A stretch of 64,000 nucleotides of DNA, taken from contig JAUCBJ010000989.1 of assembly GCA_032718475.1 (NCBI GenBank), forward strand, positions 1 to 64,000, given 5' to 3'. This document shows positions 1 through 11,282 of this stretch, piece by piece; position 1 is the first letter of the stretch, and every line of letters begins with the position of its first letter. The DNA comes from Nemertoderma westbladi (Eukaryota > Xenacoelomorpha > Nemertodermatida > Nemertodermatidae). Both the position numbers and the translations under genes were made by a program. Below the pieces are notes generated by a model. It was given only the letters and a program-made list of their open reading frames with translations. It was not told where the DNA came from and did not search any database.

Positions 1-1605
1 CATGGTAATTAATAATTGGAGAAGGTGTAATATATATATATATAAACAAATAGATTAACTGATGAAATATTAGGGAAAGCTTTTACTACATACAGTACAA
101 GTGTGTTAGCTTGTTGCTAAGAGTTTGTGTATGGCAACTAAATAAAATAAAATAAAGCTAAAGATTTAGTTTCAAACCTTTTTTAATGGATTTAATTATC
201 GCATTATAAATCTTTATTGCTAATTTCTAGGACTTTAAATAATTTATTTCGACTGATAATCCAGTTCTTCATAAGAGTACACGAGAACTTTAGCTTAAAA
301 GACTAGGCTACGACTTTTATTTTGACAAATTTTATGCGAAAATGGAAATACAGCATTAATTAAACAGAAGTCATTATTGTTAAGTAAAAAAAATATTAAA
401 TTTCAATACTGTAGTGTGAATCGATCGAAAATCTCTCTCAATAGAAACCAAGATAAAAAATTATCAGATCACTGCGTAATGACGTCAAATATGTAGCAGC
501 CAATCACAGCCGATTTTCAAAATTGGCTTCCCGCTCTTACTTAAACCCGCCATTTCGACCGTTTCCTCGTGTTTTTACAAACAAACACACCCCACCACTC
601 GATTCAGGGCACCTTATTACCCCTTATTCATTTTTTTCTAGCCCAACAATTTTTTCGCCCACCAACTCTATTCACCGTATAAAACAAATCATTCACATTT
701 CTTACTTCCTTTTCTACCTAAGTAGGTACATAATATTTCAATTTTCGAATAAAATCAGTTACTTGGATTCTATGGATATTCTTCTTACCTTATTAAATAA
801 AGATCTCAGACAGATCGGAAGTGACAGGCGATTTTTAGTTTGACAGGAGTAATCCATAGATACAATAGCAGGAGTTTGACTGACTGACAGGCATTATACT
901 GTATTATATAATAGATTTCAAATAATTGAATGAGAGCAGACAATGGATTCAAAAGTGCAAAGACGTTGGATTTAGAGATGCAGGAAATTGAACAGATTAT
1001 ATATGATGATTGAAAGGGGATGTTGTTCACATTGGATGGCCTCCTGGAAGGATAATTATTATTCCAAAACAATTGTTCAATTGTTGTATACATTAAGTTG
1101 CAAAGATTCTTTCATTGCTATCCTACTGTAGTAATTATATATCCCGCTATTCCAATTACTGGCAGCTGGATGTATCTGGGCAATAGAATAGCCACAATAT
1201 GTCTAAACCATATGAAATAATAATTACTTACGTGAATAGGCCTATTGTACAGTATATAGCCAAGCTATCGTTCGTTATTTAAGCGAGTTTTAAATTATGA
1301 CAAGTTTTGGTTACTTGTTTTTCTGATATTGTGTAGGGTGCCTACCAGTAAATTAATAAAATGTAGGCCTAAAATAACAAAAAAGGACTTTCATTTTCTT
1401 ACTCGAGTAAAACTTCACCCCACCCCAGAGGAAAATCGACGCAAATAACTCCTGATTATGAATTGAGTACAATGTAACCCGTGCTATTGCCATTCGTTTG
1501 TTGTTTTGGTTAGAAAATCTGCTCTTTCCTTTATTGGAAATTTAACAATATTAATTCGCCTAGAGGGAATATTGAAAAAGAAAAATGCTCTACGTTTTTC
1601 CCCAT
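1..1605. other. AT-rich non-coding DNA, no gene seen
   Basis: Both strands hold only short frames of low-complexity composition with no recognisable domain. The longest, at 523-843 plus, is rich in Phe, Ser, Ile and Tyr as expected from AT-rich DNA, and I do not accept it as a gene. Short homopolymer and TA runs are present. Confidence 0.6.
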
Positions 1606-1684
1606 GTAATAACTATTTACATACTTGTGTGTAATAACTATTTACATACTTGTGTGTAATAACTATTTACATACTTGTGTGTAA
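1606..1684. repeat. Short tandem repeat, three units of about 27 bp
   Basis: A unit containing GTAATAACTATTTACATAC followed by TTGTGT is repeated three times head to tail with no obvious differences. No coding context is visible. Confidence 0.9.
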
Positions 1685-2072
1685 AGTAGCACTTTACAGT
1701 GTGATGATCTGAGTGGCTTTGTTACACGAACGAACACTAGTGAGTGAGTGAAAATAAAGCCACGAGGATCAGGACATTGTAAAGTACTTTGCAACAAGTA
1801 TGTATGTAGTTTTATTCCAAAAGTGTAACATTACGAAATGATTGTACATATACATTATAAGTGATAGAAACTGCACAAATTAAATTAGTTGCTGTATAAA
1901 TAAATGTAAAAGTGTCATAAATTATGTTATAAATAAGTTAGCTTATATTTATGGTGGCGTTTGGAGCCATGTTATAATAATATAGCTAGGCCCTACTGGT
2001 TATTAATAGCTATACCCCGCCTACCGGTAGGTAATGCAGTAGGCCTATCTGGCTGTCAGGCAAATTTCCACC

Positions 2073-2168
2073 TATTGTTTACGTGGTATCCAATGACGGC
2101 GTTAAGTAACGCCCCCTTAGTGGACATTACTTAACGCCGTCATGGTTACCACGTACAGTAAACAATAA
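2073..2168. repeat. Long imperfect inverted repeat (hairpin), MITE-like
   Basis: The left arm (about 2073-2109) and right arm (about 2127-2168) are reverse complements over roughly 37 positions with a few mismatches and one 4-bp indel. Both arms contain GACGGCGTTAAGTAA or its complement, around a 17-bp centre. The structure resembles a foldback element or very small MITE. Target duplications are not clear. Confidence 0.8.
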
Positions 2169-2365
2169 CACCAAATACAATACTAATTCTACAGGCCAAT
2201 ACAATGCTGTAATGTCCTCTAAAGTTGTAAAGTGCTAAATAACAACTCGCTGTTAATACTAACGGCGTTCAGTAATGTTACTATTTTGGAATAAAATATT
2301 TTATTCTTAAATTGATACTTTTTTTTGTTGCATAATTCTTTAATTTAAGATAGAACGATATAGTA

Positions 2366-3265
2366 TTACACGTTCGATAGGCCTTCGCGAAGCACCAGCA
2401 CGAGACTCAGCTAATCCGAGCTCGGATAACCCGAGAAAGCTCTTGTTGGCTCTACTACTTTGATAGCTTGCCTACTTGTTCTATTTAAGCAATGCTCATT
2501 CATAGGAAACTCTTACCAAATTTCTGATGAATCTGATGTTTGGTACTATAATTACAGCTACTACGTTTGTGACAATTCGCCCCATAGCTGCAGACCGAGG
2601 AACTATAACAGTCTGTCTTGTGTGTATCTTTTCTAATTGAGCAATGCATGTACTGTAGGTACTCTTTTCAGATAAATCTGATGGTTGTTTCTATAAGCAG
2701 TAGGAGAAACTATACAAGAAAGTGTACTAATCTCTTATTAGATATACGAAAACCGTCATTCCCAAAATATCTATGAGTGATGCTTTCAGTTTTTGTTAAA
2801 CTGGTTATAAAAAAAGTCCATCTCAGTTTGCCCTTACACGCTGTAACTGTCATTTGTAAACCTACTGTACTAACTAGGGCTATTTAAGTTATGTATGACA
2901 TTTTTAGTTTTACAATACGCTTCTCCTTCCTTAGCCTCGTTGCGCTCGTTCTGTTTTGTCTCAAAATAGTTTTCCTAAACGCAGACTGACGACCTTTATA
3001 ACTAGGCAAAGTCTCGAAACTATGCGAATAACTGCTGATTTATGACAGATGGCTTCTCGTATCCACTGCAAACTCGTTGCGTTCTTGCGTTCGTCGTTTT
3101 TTTGACCAAACATCAGATTCTTTCTAAACTTTTGACGGCTACATACGTACCAAGTTTGGTTTAATTTCATCAATGAATAACCGAGTTATTAGAGACAGAC
3201 GACGACGACATACAACTCGTTAATGGTACCCATATGCTAAAGCTATCTTACTTCGTAGCTCGGTC
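2366..3265. repeat. Diverged copy of dispersed repeat X
   Basis: The left part resembles the start of repeat X (ACGTTCG followed by GGCCTTCGCG and AGCACGAG). The part at 2925-3000 shares the X stretch with CCTAAACGCAGACTGACGA and CTTTATA. The right part carries the X-like end, with TTAATGGTACC, GCTAA and CTTCGTAGCTCG. It is much more diverged than the copies at 42-49 kb. No coding region is apparent. Confidence 0.6.
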
Positions 3266-4016
3266 CACAAAATAAATTGAACTGTAGGCAAGCAAAAAAA
3301 CTCCAGATGCTGCCTTACTCAATGTTAAATTCGGGGGAAAAAAAGTACTCCATTTTCTCACGATTCTTGGGGTATATTTCAGCGAAAAAGTATAAATTTA
3401 AGAATATAAATCTTTCCTATCTTGTGAGCACAACTTCGTATATTCAGTATCTTAGTTTTAGAACGCCATGTTAACCACAAATAAGTAAAATTAGATTCGC
3501 CATTGTTCATAATTACCAGTTTAAAGCTTTTACGACCCTCATTTTGTTATTTCAAAATCACAATCACTCATGCCGTAACGCTATAAAGTGCTATTTTATG
3601 AACAATGACGTATATAGCAATACAGCAATTAATTTTGGACCAATAATAATAAAATACTAATATTTTTAGTAAATTTCAATTTGTTATTTTAGATAAACTC
3701 ACTCGCTACCCTAAAAAGCAGTCAGGCAAATATAATGTATTAGTATGAAACTTTACACAAAACAAAATTCGATATTATTAAAAAACAATGTAGTTTTCAG
3801 ATTTGGTTAAAATAATTAAGTAAAATTAAAACCTTGAAACATTTGCGGTTGTTCTAAATACGTAGTGGTATATTTAAAAATTTAACAAATTTTAAAATAA
3901 AACTACAATAATTTTGTTATATTTTTCCTGATTAATATTTGATTTCATTTATTAAATATCAATCTGAAATTGTTTGCGTTTTGATACGTATGAAATCAAT
4001 ATTTTTTACGAATTGT
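3266..4016. other. AT-rich intergenic DNA
   Basis: No gene or repeat family recognised. A fragment near 3340-3365 (GTACTCCATTTTCTC) recurs near 44,305 and may be part of a widespread short repeat. Confidence 0.5.
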
Positions 4017-4022
4017 TTTATT
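4017..4022 (-). promoter_or_regulatory. Candidate polyadenylation signal for RPP40
   Basis: AATAAA on the minus strand, about 92 nt beyond the RPP40 stop codon. The position suits a 3' end signal, but the region is AT-rich, so a chance match is possible. Confidence 0.4.
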
Positions 4023-4113
4023 TTAGCTTAGAAGAACATCAAAACTGTTTTAACTTTTAAATTTTAGTCATAAAACTTATCCTCATGTCATATTATAGAA
4101 ACAAAAATAGCTA

Positions 4114-5232
4114 TCACGGAAATACGTCCATGTCGCCAAGACAATTTTGCATCCAATAACATTCCCCGCGGAACATTACAACAGAGTAAAAGTTTCCCCC
4201 GAACCAATCAGATCCGTGTTCCTTGTTGCCATAGACAATGGGAGTGTCAGGGAACCCGTGGACAGTGACAACCAACCAGGGAGCGAGGCACTCACTAGAG
4301 TTCAACCAATGGGAACACGAGGCAAGGAAACGGCCCAGTGAATGGCCTGGAAAAAGGCCCAGCCAGCGGGAGTGTACCAGAGAGGCCACCGTGCGACAGG
4401 GTTGAGGAACGGTATAGGAGGAGAGATACCCTCCGTGAGCGGCCTCTAGGGGGCGCTCTACACCCGAACGAAAGGCGGCAACCCATTCCAGGAAGGGTTG
4501 GCGTCCTGAGTTCTGCGGTTCGGGGGACACTCCCCCCTCGGGTTGGGACCATGACACGATCGGGACGTGGACGTTGCGTTGTATCGTTGTAGAGACGCGA
4601 GCTCTATAGGACGCGCGCTTTGGTAGTCCGAGGTAGTCCAATAGGGAGGACAAAGAGGCGGTACCACTACCATCCGCTGAAGGGCGCCACGTCATAACGA
4701 CATCGAATCGCAGATCGAGGTTGGCCAATGAGGAGGCGATACGATCGAAGTGCGATTTCCCGGGTACGAAGAGTGGCGATTTCAAATCGATTCGAACTAA
4801 CCATTTAAGTTTCGGGCAGGATTTTTTATTGATAACTAATCGAGTTTGTTTACCTACTATTCCGAGGCGCTCGTAAGTAGACTTTACTAGGGAGAGAACT
4901 AGTTCTCCTGTTGGCAATATCGCCATGCAGTCCGTACACTGCCACACGGTGTCCATGGAAACAGCACTGATAGATCCACTACGAATAAACTTATCCAAGA
5001 ATTTACTCTCGACAAACATCGCGACCGGCAGATCTTTGACGTAAACAAATTGTTCGTCGGTGAGTTTCACATCCGATTCGATGCGGTTGGGGATTTCGGT
5101 GATTCCGGGAATCAATAGTTCCACTGAGTGCGATACGTGGTGTTCGCGGACTTTCTTTAAACACCGCGCGGAGAAATCGCAGCCGGAGAACGTTTCGAAT
5201 ACAACGTTTACCTTCGGACATGGAAGGTCCAT
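4114..5232 (-). CDS. RPP40: Ribonuclease P protein subunit p40 (RPP40), intronless
   Basis: A 372-residue protein with an ATG start, close in length to vertebrate p40 (about 360). RPP40 is a subunit of nuclear RNase P and RNase MRP, which process the 5' ends of precursor tRNAs and pre-rRNA in the nucleus. Family features in order: an N-terminal block with VELLIPG; a central block with LPTGELVLSLVKSTYE, matching the LPNGKLILSLDKDTYE-type block of p40; RFDVVMTWRPS; and a diagnostic C-terminus with APWLVVTVHGFPDTPIVYG, then KEHGSDWFGGNFYSVV and CYWMQN. The frame is uninterrupted with no introns inside the coding part. Neighbours are unrelated: repeats to the left, non-coding DNA to the right. 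Intactness argues for a working gene. A retrocopy is possible because no introns are present, but no poly(A) tract was noticed. Confidence 0.9.
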   Translation of the reverse strand: MDLPCPKVNVVFETFSGCDFSARCLKKVREHHVSHSVELLIPGITEIPNRIESDVKLTDEQFVYVKDLPVAMFVESKFLDKFIRSGSISAVSMDTVWQCTDCMAILPTGELVLSLVKSTYERLGIVGKQTRLVINKKSCPKLKWLVRIDLKSPLFVPGKSHFDRIASSLANLDLRFDVVMTWRPSADGSGTASLSSLLDYLGLPKRASYRARVSTTIQRNVHVPIVSWSQPEGGVSPEPQNSGRQPFLEWVAAFRSGVERPLEAAHGGYLSSYTVPQPCRTVASLVHSRWLGLFPGHSLGRFLASCSHWLNSSECLAPWLVVTVHGFPDTPIVYGNKEHGSDWFGGNFYSVVMFRGECYWMQNCLGDMDVFP

Positions 5233-7059
5233 AGTGAAGTGATGTAGTGTTAACCTGTTAACACTTCACGTTCTACTACGTAGGCTAGCCTACCACACCA
5301 CAATCAAAAACTGCAAACGGAAAACACAAAATTACAGTAGTGCATTTGGCAGCATAGGCTAATGATCGGTAGTGCTGGTGGTAGGCTGAACTGTAAGACT
5401 GTGAACTGCCAGTGTTCCTTTACAAACAAAAGTGTTTAGGTGTTGCAGTCCGTCATTGACGTAAAGCATATTTAAGCTACGGTAAAACTTCTCCCCAGCT
5501 CCAGCCCCAGCACAATTTTTGACATTACCTCACTGCAGCACTGTCTCAGTATTTGGGAAAAAAATGAGCATATTGCGAAATTTTTCAAATGTATCTGTAG
5601 ACTAGCAGACTAGACCATCAGCTGATCAGTCTAGCTGCTGACGCTGAGCTGCGTAACAGTACAGCAGTAGGCCTACAGGCTACAGCTAGAGCTAGCAAAT
5701 AAGCAAACTAGGTTTTTTAGCACGTAATTTTTTTAGGTTTTCTAAAATCACCTACTTTTGAAAATTTAGTGACAAAATACCGGTAGGTTTTTTATTTTAG
5801 GTTTTTTTTAATTAGCCTAGGCCTAGTGCAGTAGTGATGTGACTGATTGACAATAATACTGTAATAGCTAATAGCTGTTTGAATTGAAGTTCTTTGTTTC
5901 TTAAACTCTACATAGAGTCATTCCAGCCAAAATCGACAAATGTCGGTGGCACTATCTCTGAGATTTGGTTCAAAATTATTTTATATGTTGCAAATAATGT
6001 TAATATAAATCGCTGAAAATTTTAGTTGATTTTAATTATTAGATCAGAAGTTATGGCTGGTCAAAGTTGGCAATTCCAGAAATTCAGACCAAATTAAATT
6101 CAAATTATTTATGGTCTACATGCCGGGACATTGCTAAAAACAAGTTTATAGTAAACATGGATAGCATTTTAAATAGTATACAAAGAATTATGACTTGCCC
6201 AATTTGTAGACCAAGAATTAAAGCACTTTGAATTTGGTAAAAAATTAGTGAAAATTTCAAAATAAGACAAATTTAAAACCTTAATTTAAACAGCCCACAT
6301 CGAAATAAAATAAAAACAATGGTTTGAATTTATAATTTAACGTGTCATTTGTACTTCTAGTCAGTTCTTTTTTCTAAAACAGAAAAAAATGTTGTTGCTA
6401 GTTCAGTTTAAAAAGTACGAAATCAGCGAAAATTACAAAAATTAAAAATGGTCTACAAAATATTTAAGCGTTGAAAAACTCAAAACTAACTCCTTATACA
6501 AATATAAAATAATCCTGAAAATTTGAAGTTTGGCCCATTATTAGTTCTTTTGTAATTTAAGAATTAATTTTAGCAGAAACTAACCGAATTTAATATCTTA
6601 AGTTATCTTTGTAAGACTTGTGGTTTGTCGGCATGTTGCAGCTCAAAGGTAACTGCGGCTAGTGATTGGCAGGGACTAACAACAGCGGGATGCCTATAGG
6701 GTAGGTATAGTAGAGCTGCCGACTCTCTCTCTATGCAGAGTAGGCCAACTCAAGTAATATGGGTGAATGGTGGTATGGCTTTCCTCAATGGGACATAGAC
6801 CAAGTCCTGGTTTAGCTTGGTCATCCTATGTTTACATTTCATATTTATTATAACAAATTAATGAAAGGAAGGCTTTTTAACTCATTTCTGGTCATGCTTA
6901 CATGTTTGTAACTTTATTTCGGAAATTTATGTACAGTCAATAAAGAATAAAGTGAAATACTAAAGTAAATAAATACTAGTGAATAAAGACTATTATTAGA
7001 AGAATTAATACATAATAAATTAACTTTAGAAACATATAGTCATATGTAACACAGCATTA
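5233..7059. other. Intergenic region, no gene recognised
   Basis: The first few hundred bases would hold the RPP40 promoter and 5' UTR on the minus strand. The remainder is AT-rich with scattered TAGGCCTA-type palindromes. No open frame has a recognisable domain. Confidence 0.5.
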
Positions 7060-7470
7060 TTACAGTTCACTAAATTGGAATTGACCACGCTTTCCAATAG
7101 GGCAAGGTTCCTTGAGGACCATTAAAATATCTTCACATAGATATTTTAATGTGTCATCATGATTTGGCCAGCGGTAATACCACGGTCCACTCCGAATCAT
7201 TGTTGTCACTTTCATGTGGGTGCTGTCGGTTTCCAGCACTTTCCCGGGGTAGTTCTCGTCGTCATATTTCACCAAAACCCACTGACCGGTCGACACGGTT
7301 AAACAACCAGTTCCAGTTGTCCACTCCAGCAGATGCCGTGGTTCTTTTAACTGTTTAAGTATATTTAACTGCTGGTTATTTGTTATACAAGTACTTGTAC
7401 CTAATTTAGGGTTTAGTGTACAGTGCTTTCCGAAAGTAATTAGTGTGTAGGCAGTATATTTGTGTTGCAA
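7060..7470 (-). CDS. Small protein or fragment with a SH3/Tudor-like 'GQWVLVKYDDENYPGKV' domain
   Basis: A 136-codon open frame. Its C-terminal two-thirds has the pattern GQWVLVKYDDENYPGKV, then VKVTT-like and WPNHDDTLKYLCEDILMVL. I recognise this pattern from the tails of many uncharacterised metazoan proteins, often repeat- or transposon-associated, where it probably forms a small beta-barrel. The N-terminal third (about 40 residues) looks unrelated. It could be the last exon of a longer gene or a transposon remnant left of element A. The true start is not established, and the first methionine is only the first available ATG. Confidence 0.4.
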   Translation of the reverse strand: MQHKYTAYTLITFGKHCTLNPKLGTSTCITNNQQLNILKQLKEPRHLLEWTTGTGCLTVSTGQWVLVKYDDENYPGKVLETDSTHMKVTTMIRSGPWYYRWPNHDDTLKYLCEDILMVLKEPCPIGKRGQFQFSEL

Positions 7471-8363
7471 ATTGGTTAATAGGCACGTTAGTTCTGGTAG
7501 ACTGCGGTAATTAACCTCTAGGTAGGAACACTCCGTGAAACATAACGTAGTACTTATAGCGATACGGCTATAAGTCGTCAGACGGTGGCATTTTTCCTAT
7601 CTGGACAACGCAGTATATTTACTACTGCTAAATTATTCTCAAATACGGTAGTATCCTGGCCGTTGTAATAACCAGAAGTTCTAACCCTTTGTTAGGCTGG
7701 TTAGTAGTTTCCTGTAAAATTAACCCTAAAAATTCTTACGTGTAAATTTTTTGTGTTTATTTAGAGATTGTAATCTTCCCTTATATTGTACGTAATTCGT
7801 AGATAAGTAACTTAGGCCAGTAGAATTATTTGTTTTAGTGTCCAATAAGTAGCACTTCACTGAGAGCGCACAGCTTCTGTGTAGTGATTGCTTTCCAGAA
7901 ATAGTAACATCTATTTCAATATTGTAACAAAACCCCTCATACGGGTATATATATATTATAAATCAACTCAAAGGTTTATAAACTAGAAGGCCTGTCATAC
8001 AACAATTAGGTCTTAATATCAGTTGGACTACTGCTTAAATAACGGTAATAAAGTAAAGTAAAGTAACCAAGTAACCCCTAAATTTCAGAAATTCAATTAT
8101 TCTAAAATAATTGACATACCGGTATCTATAATAGGCTTATTATATATTTGTATATATTTGCGCTGAAATTATATACCGGTATTCTGTGATAAACCTAGTC
8201 TGCAATACTTATATATACTGTAAGTGTATACCGGTATCCTAATATATTGTAATTAATTACCGGTACTAGGTCAACAGTCATACTGAATTACTAGACTTGC
8301 TTTAACTGTAACTATAGCAGTAGGCATTCAACTGTATAAACAAATATGTCTGACACAAAGTAA
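7471..8363. other. Region left of element A gag; possible leader or LTR, unpaired
   Basis: AT-rich DNA with several TACCGGTA palindromes. At 8386-8411 a TATACA is followed by GTGACCCAGATAGGAG, which resembles an LTR end plus primer-binding region. No second copy of this stretch was found near the 3' end of element A, so it cannot be called an LTR. Confidence 0.35.
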
Positions 8364-8414
8364 AACCTGTCAGACAGTCTAATCTATACAACCATTTGTG
8401 ACCCAGATAGGAGT

Positions 8415-11282
8415 GTGGAACGTTTAAGACCTAAGTTCAGCTCACCTCCTACTGTAAGAAACGTCATCCCTCCAGTAGTAGTATCAGACCCTAGGCTAAT
8501 CCAACACCGTAGGTCTATCATCGGCACTCGGGCCCAGGTCAAGCGGAATCAAGAAGCAGCTGTTCAACAGCAGCAACATCCTAGCCAAGAACTTAGTTCT
8601 CAGCGGCCCGATAGCTCCAGTAGTTTGGATACTGTAGAGCTGACACCCGAACGTGGAGCAAAGATAGCGGATACGGTTTATTCGGATCCCCTTCTCACTC
8701 TTCCTGCAGCAGTACTAACTACGGTATTGATTGCGGTGGAGGAACACCAAGTCAATTGGGCGAGAAGTAAGCGATCGACCCAAGACAGTTATGCGGGATA
8801 CGCAAGGGAAGAATTGATGTCTATTGTCGAGTTGCAATGGAACTTTCCCGGACCCGGATTCCCTTTAGACTTATCCGAAGCTACCTGGGAAGACATACAC
8901 AGGATGGGAGTGACTAAAGATACAATGGATCCAGCTGTTTGGAAGAGGTCGGCAGCAGGATATGTGCAGGGATTCTTCGGCTCTTTAGAGCGATTAGAGG
9001 AACAACTGTTTCGACAACCCCAAGGACCTCAAGAGCAGGAAGAGCTGCTTTATCAAGTACGCGAAAGAACTCTACGCATTAGACTAATCCTATTGGCCTT
9101 TGAGGAAGCTTCCAAAAGAAGACAGGACACGTCGTTGCAAGTTGCTGTCAAGACTTGGTTCCAGCGGGTAGGTCTCAAGGTTCAAGAAATGGCCCAGTGG
9201 AAATTTCAGCTGGCTGAGCGACCAACCTATGAAGAATCAACCGATGCCACCTTTTCTCAAGTGGAAAGCGAAGTGACAGCAGAGAGACCGCGAACGAGAG
9301 ACGCTATCGACATCTATCTGTCAGACTATCAACGATTCTTAGGTGACGAAGAGTTGAGGAGAAGGCTGTCTGGACTTAATAGTGAAGGAGCCAAGCTTGT
9401 GTTGGACTCAATTGATGCGGAAATGTTAGCTGCAAACCAAGCTAAATTTGATGAACGCCTCCGCATAGCTAGAGTCCAAGAAGAACAAGTAAAGAAAAAA
9501 CGAATAGAAGACAGAAAGACAGCAGTAGTAGCAGTAGCAGCGGCAATGGCAACGGCAGAAGCGGAAAGAAAGGCGGCAGTAGCAGTGGCAGCAGCCGAAG
9601 CGGAAGGAAAGGCGGCAGTAGCAGTGGCAGCGGCCGAAGCGGAAAGAAAGGCGGCAGTAGCAGCGGCAGCGGCCGAAGCGGAAAGAAAAGCAGCAGTAGC
9701 AGAGGCAGTGGCAGAAGCAGAACGGAGAGCGTCTGAAGAGACCACCCAACTGGAGTTGGAAAATCTTCAAGAGACGCAAGACTGCATAAATAAACAGTTA
9801 ACAGATAGTCAAATGCAGATGATGAGTCGATCTACTCCCAAACGCCAAGGATATACATCATCTGAGGAAGGCGATACCACCGATCCTGAAGGCGGAGGAA
9901 ATAGATTTCGTCTCAGTAGGCGGAGAAGAACATCTCACCGTCAAAAATTGCCTGATTTGCCTCCAGCTGTTAGAAGACAACTAGCTAGCACAGACTTAGG
10001 TAGTACAGAACCCACAGACCTAAATATTACTGTAAAAAGACTCCCTACTATAGTAGATGAGCCTGAAATAATTAGGCCTGTTCTCGAAGCCACCCCTTCG
10101 GTGAGAGAGACCCCTGTACTCCCCGAACCTTCCACCAAATTCCCTTTGCACAGTACTAAACTGCCTGTACCCGGTAGGACAGCCCAAGAGAAAATCCCGG
10201 TCCTGGACGCCGAGAGAGAAATCCAAGATTTGTCTCCCGTCGTCCCGCGTCTGCCCGCTACTACGTTGGCGACTCCCGCTTCGGCGGTCGAGTGGGTAGA
10301 TGAGGGACGGCGAGAGATGGGTCTCTTGCTCGGGCAGCTGAGAGAACACAGAGAATGTTCCTCCCGTCAGGTCCGAGATTTAGAAGGGACTGTCCACCAA
10401 CTCAAGGGAACCGTAAGGGAAAGTAGGTTAGAGTTGCAAGAAGTGCAGCAAAGTATTGCGCTGGAACGCGACAAATTAGTCAACATACAAAAGGGTATAC
10501 CAACACACCCTGTAACTATGTGTCAACCCGTTAGGTCTGAAGTATTTCATGCGCAAGGTGTGGAGCCTACACGCATCTATACTGCTAGTGAAGTAGAAAC
10601 TCCTATAATAAACCCTATTAAGGGTGATTATAAACCTGTTGGTAATGATATTCCCTATAGACCTGATAATAATCCGAGAAATTTATATACCGATAATTCG
10701 ATATTAAATAACACGATGGCCCAAGAAAGCTTTACGCGTCAGATGGCTAGAACAGAAGCCCGCCAATCGGTCAAAGTGGGAGAGATCATCAAATTCAATG
10801 GAGATGAGATGAAATGGTTACCTTTTAACGAATATTACAAAGATAACATACAGAACTCTGTATTATCTAACGGAGAGAAGCTTAGATTCCTCATCGAGTG
10901 TTTGGAAGGACCTCCCAAGTTAATGGCGTTAAAGTTTATTGGACATCCAGATGGATTAAGACAAGTTTGGGATACATTAAACATCAGGTATGGTAATAGG
11001 ACTAACATAGCTAAGTATTTGTATGCAAAATTAGTAGCCCCCCGAAAGTTCATTAGTAGCGGGATTATAGAGTTTTCCGATGAGATTCAGGAGGTCTGTA
11101 GACAATTGGATTGGCTAGGTAAGTCTCATGAATATCAGAGTTCCATGGTTATTGGAGCCGTAGCCTCTACTTTGCCAAAGGGTGGAGTAGGTACACGCTG
11201 GGATAAGAAAGTGTTGTATATGATGGAGCAACAACGACGAGACCCTACCATGGCTGATCTCATGTCATTCTTAGATGGATAA
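8415..11282 (+). pseudogene. Element A Gag polyprotein (DUF1759 type), ended by a nonsense codon
   Basis: 955 codons, open leftwards to 8364 without an ATG. The first in-frame ATG lies well inside, so the true start is uncertain. The N-terminal half is charged and helical. Residues about 370-440 form an Ala/Glu/Lys-rich repeat likely to be a coiled coil. The C-terminal 180 residues are the conserved BEL/Pao Gag region, with IKFNGDEMKWLPFNEYY, LIECLEGPP, VWDTLNIRYG and KLVAPRKF. It would form the capsid of a cytoplasmic particle. In A' the frame continues (DGEVKLQ) where A has a TAA, so the stop at 11,280 is a point mutation. A second lesion, a short insertion near 11,375, shifts the frame into the next block. 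Confidence 0.85.
9525..9725 (+). repeat. In-frame 39-bp tandem repeat inside element A gag
   Basis: About five imperfect copies of a 39-bp unit encode AERKAAVAVAAAE-type 13-residue blocks. The frame is kept throughout. This predicts a regular Ala-rich coiled coil. Open frames on the other strand here are artefacts of the GC-rich repeat. Confidence 0.85.

Noticed and set aside
523-843. 106-codon open frame
   Set aside because: AT-driven composition, no domain, no conserved neighbour; the start is not an ATG.
4147-4673. Several frames on both strands over the RPP40 3' half
   Set aside because: GC-rich overlap of a well-supported gene; no domains.
9329-9779. Antisense Ala/Ser-rich and Cys/Arg-rich frames opposite element A gag
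   Set aside because: They mirror the 39-bp repeat and vanish outside it.
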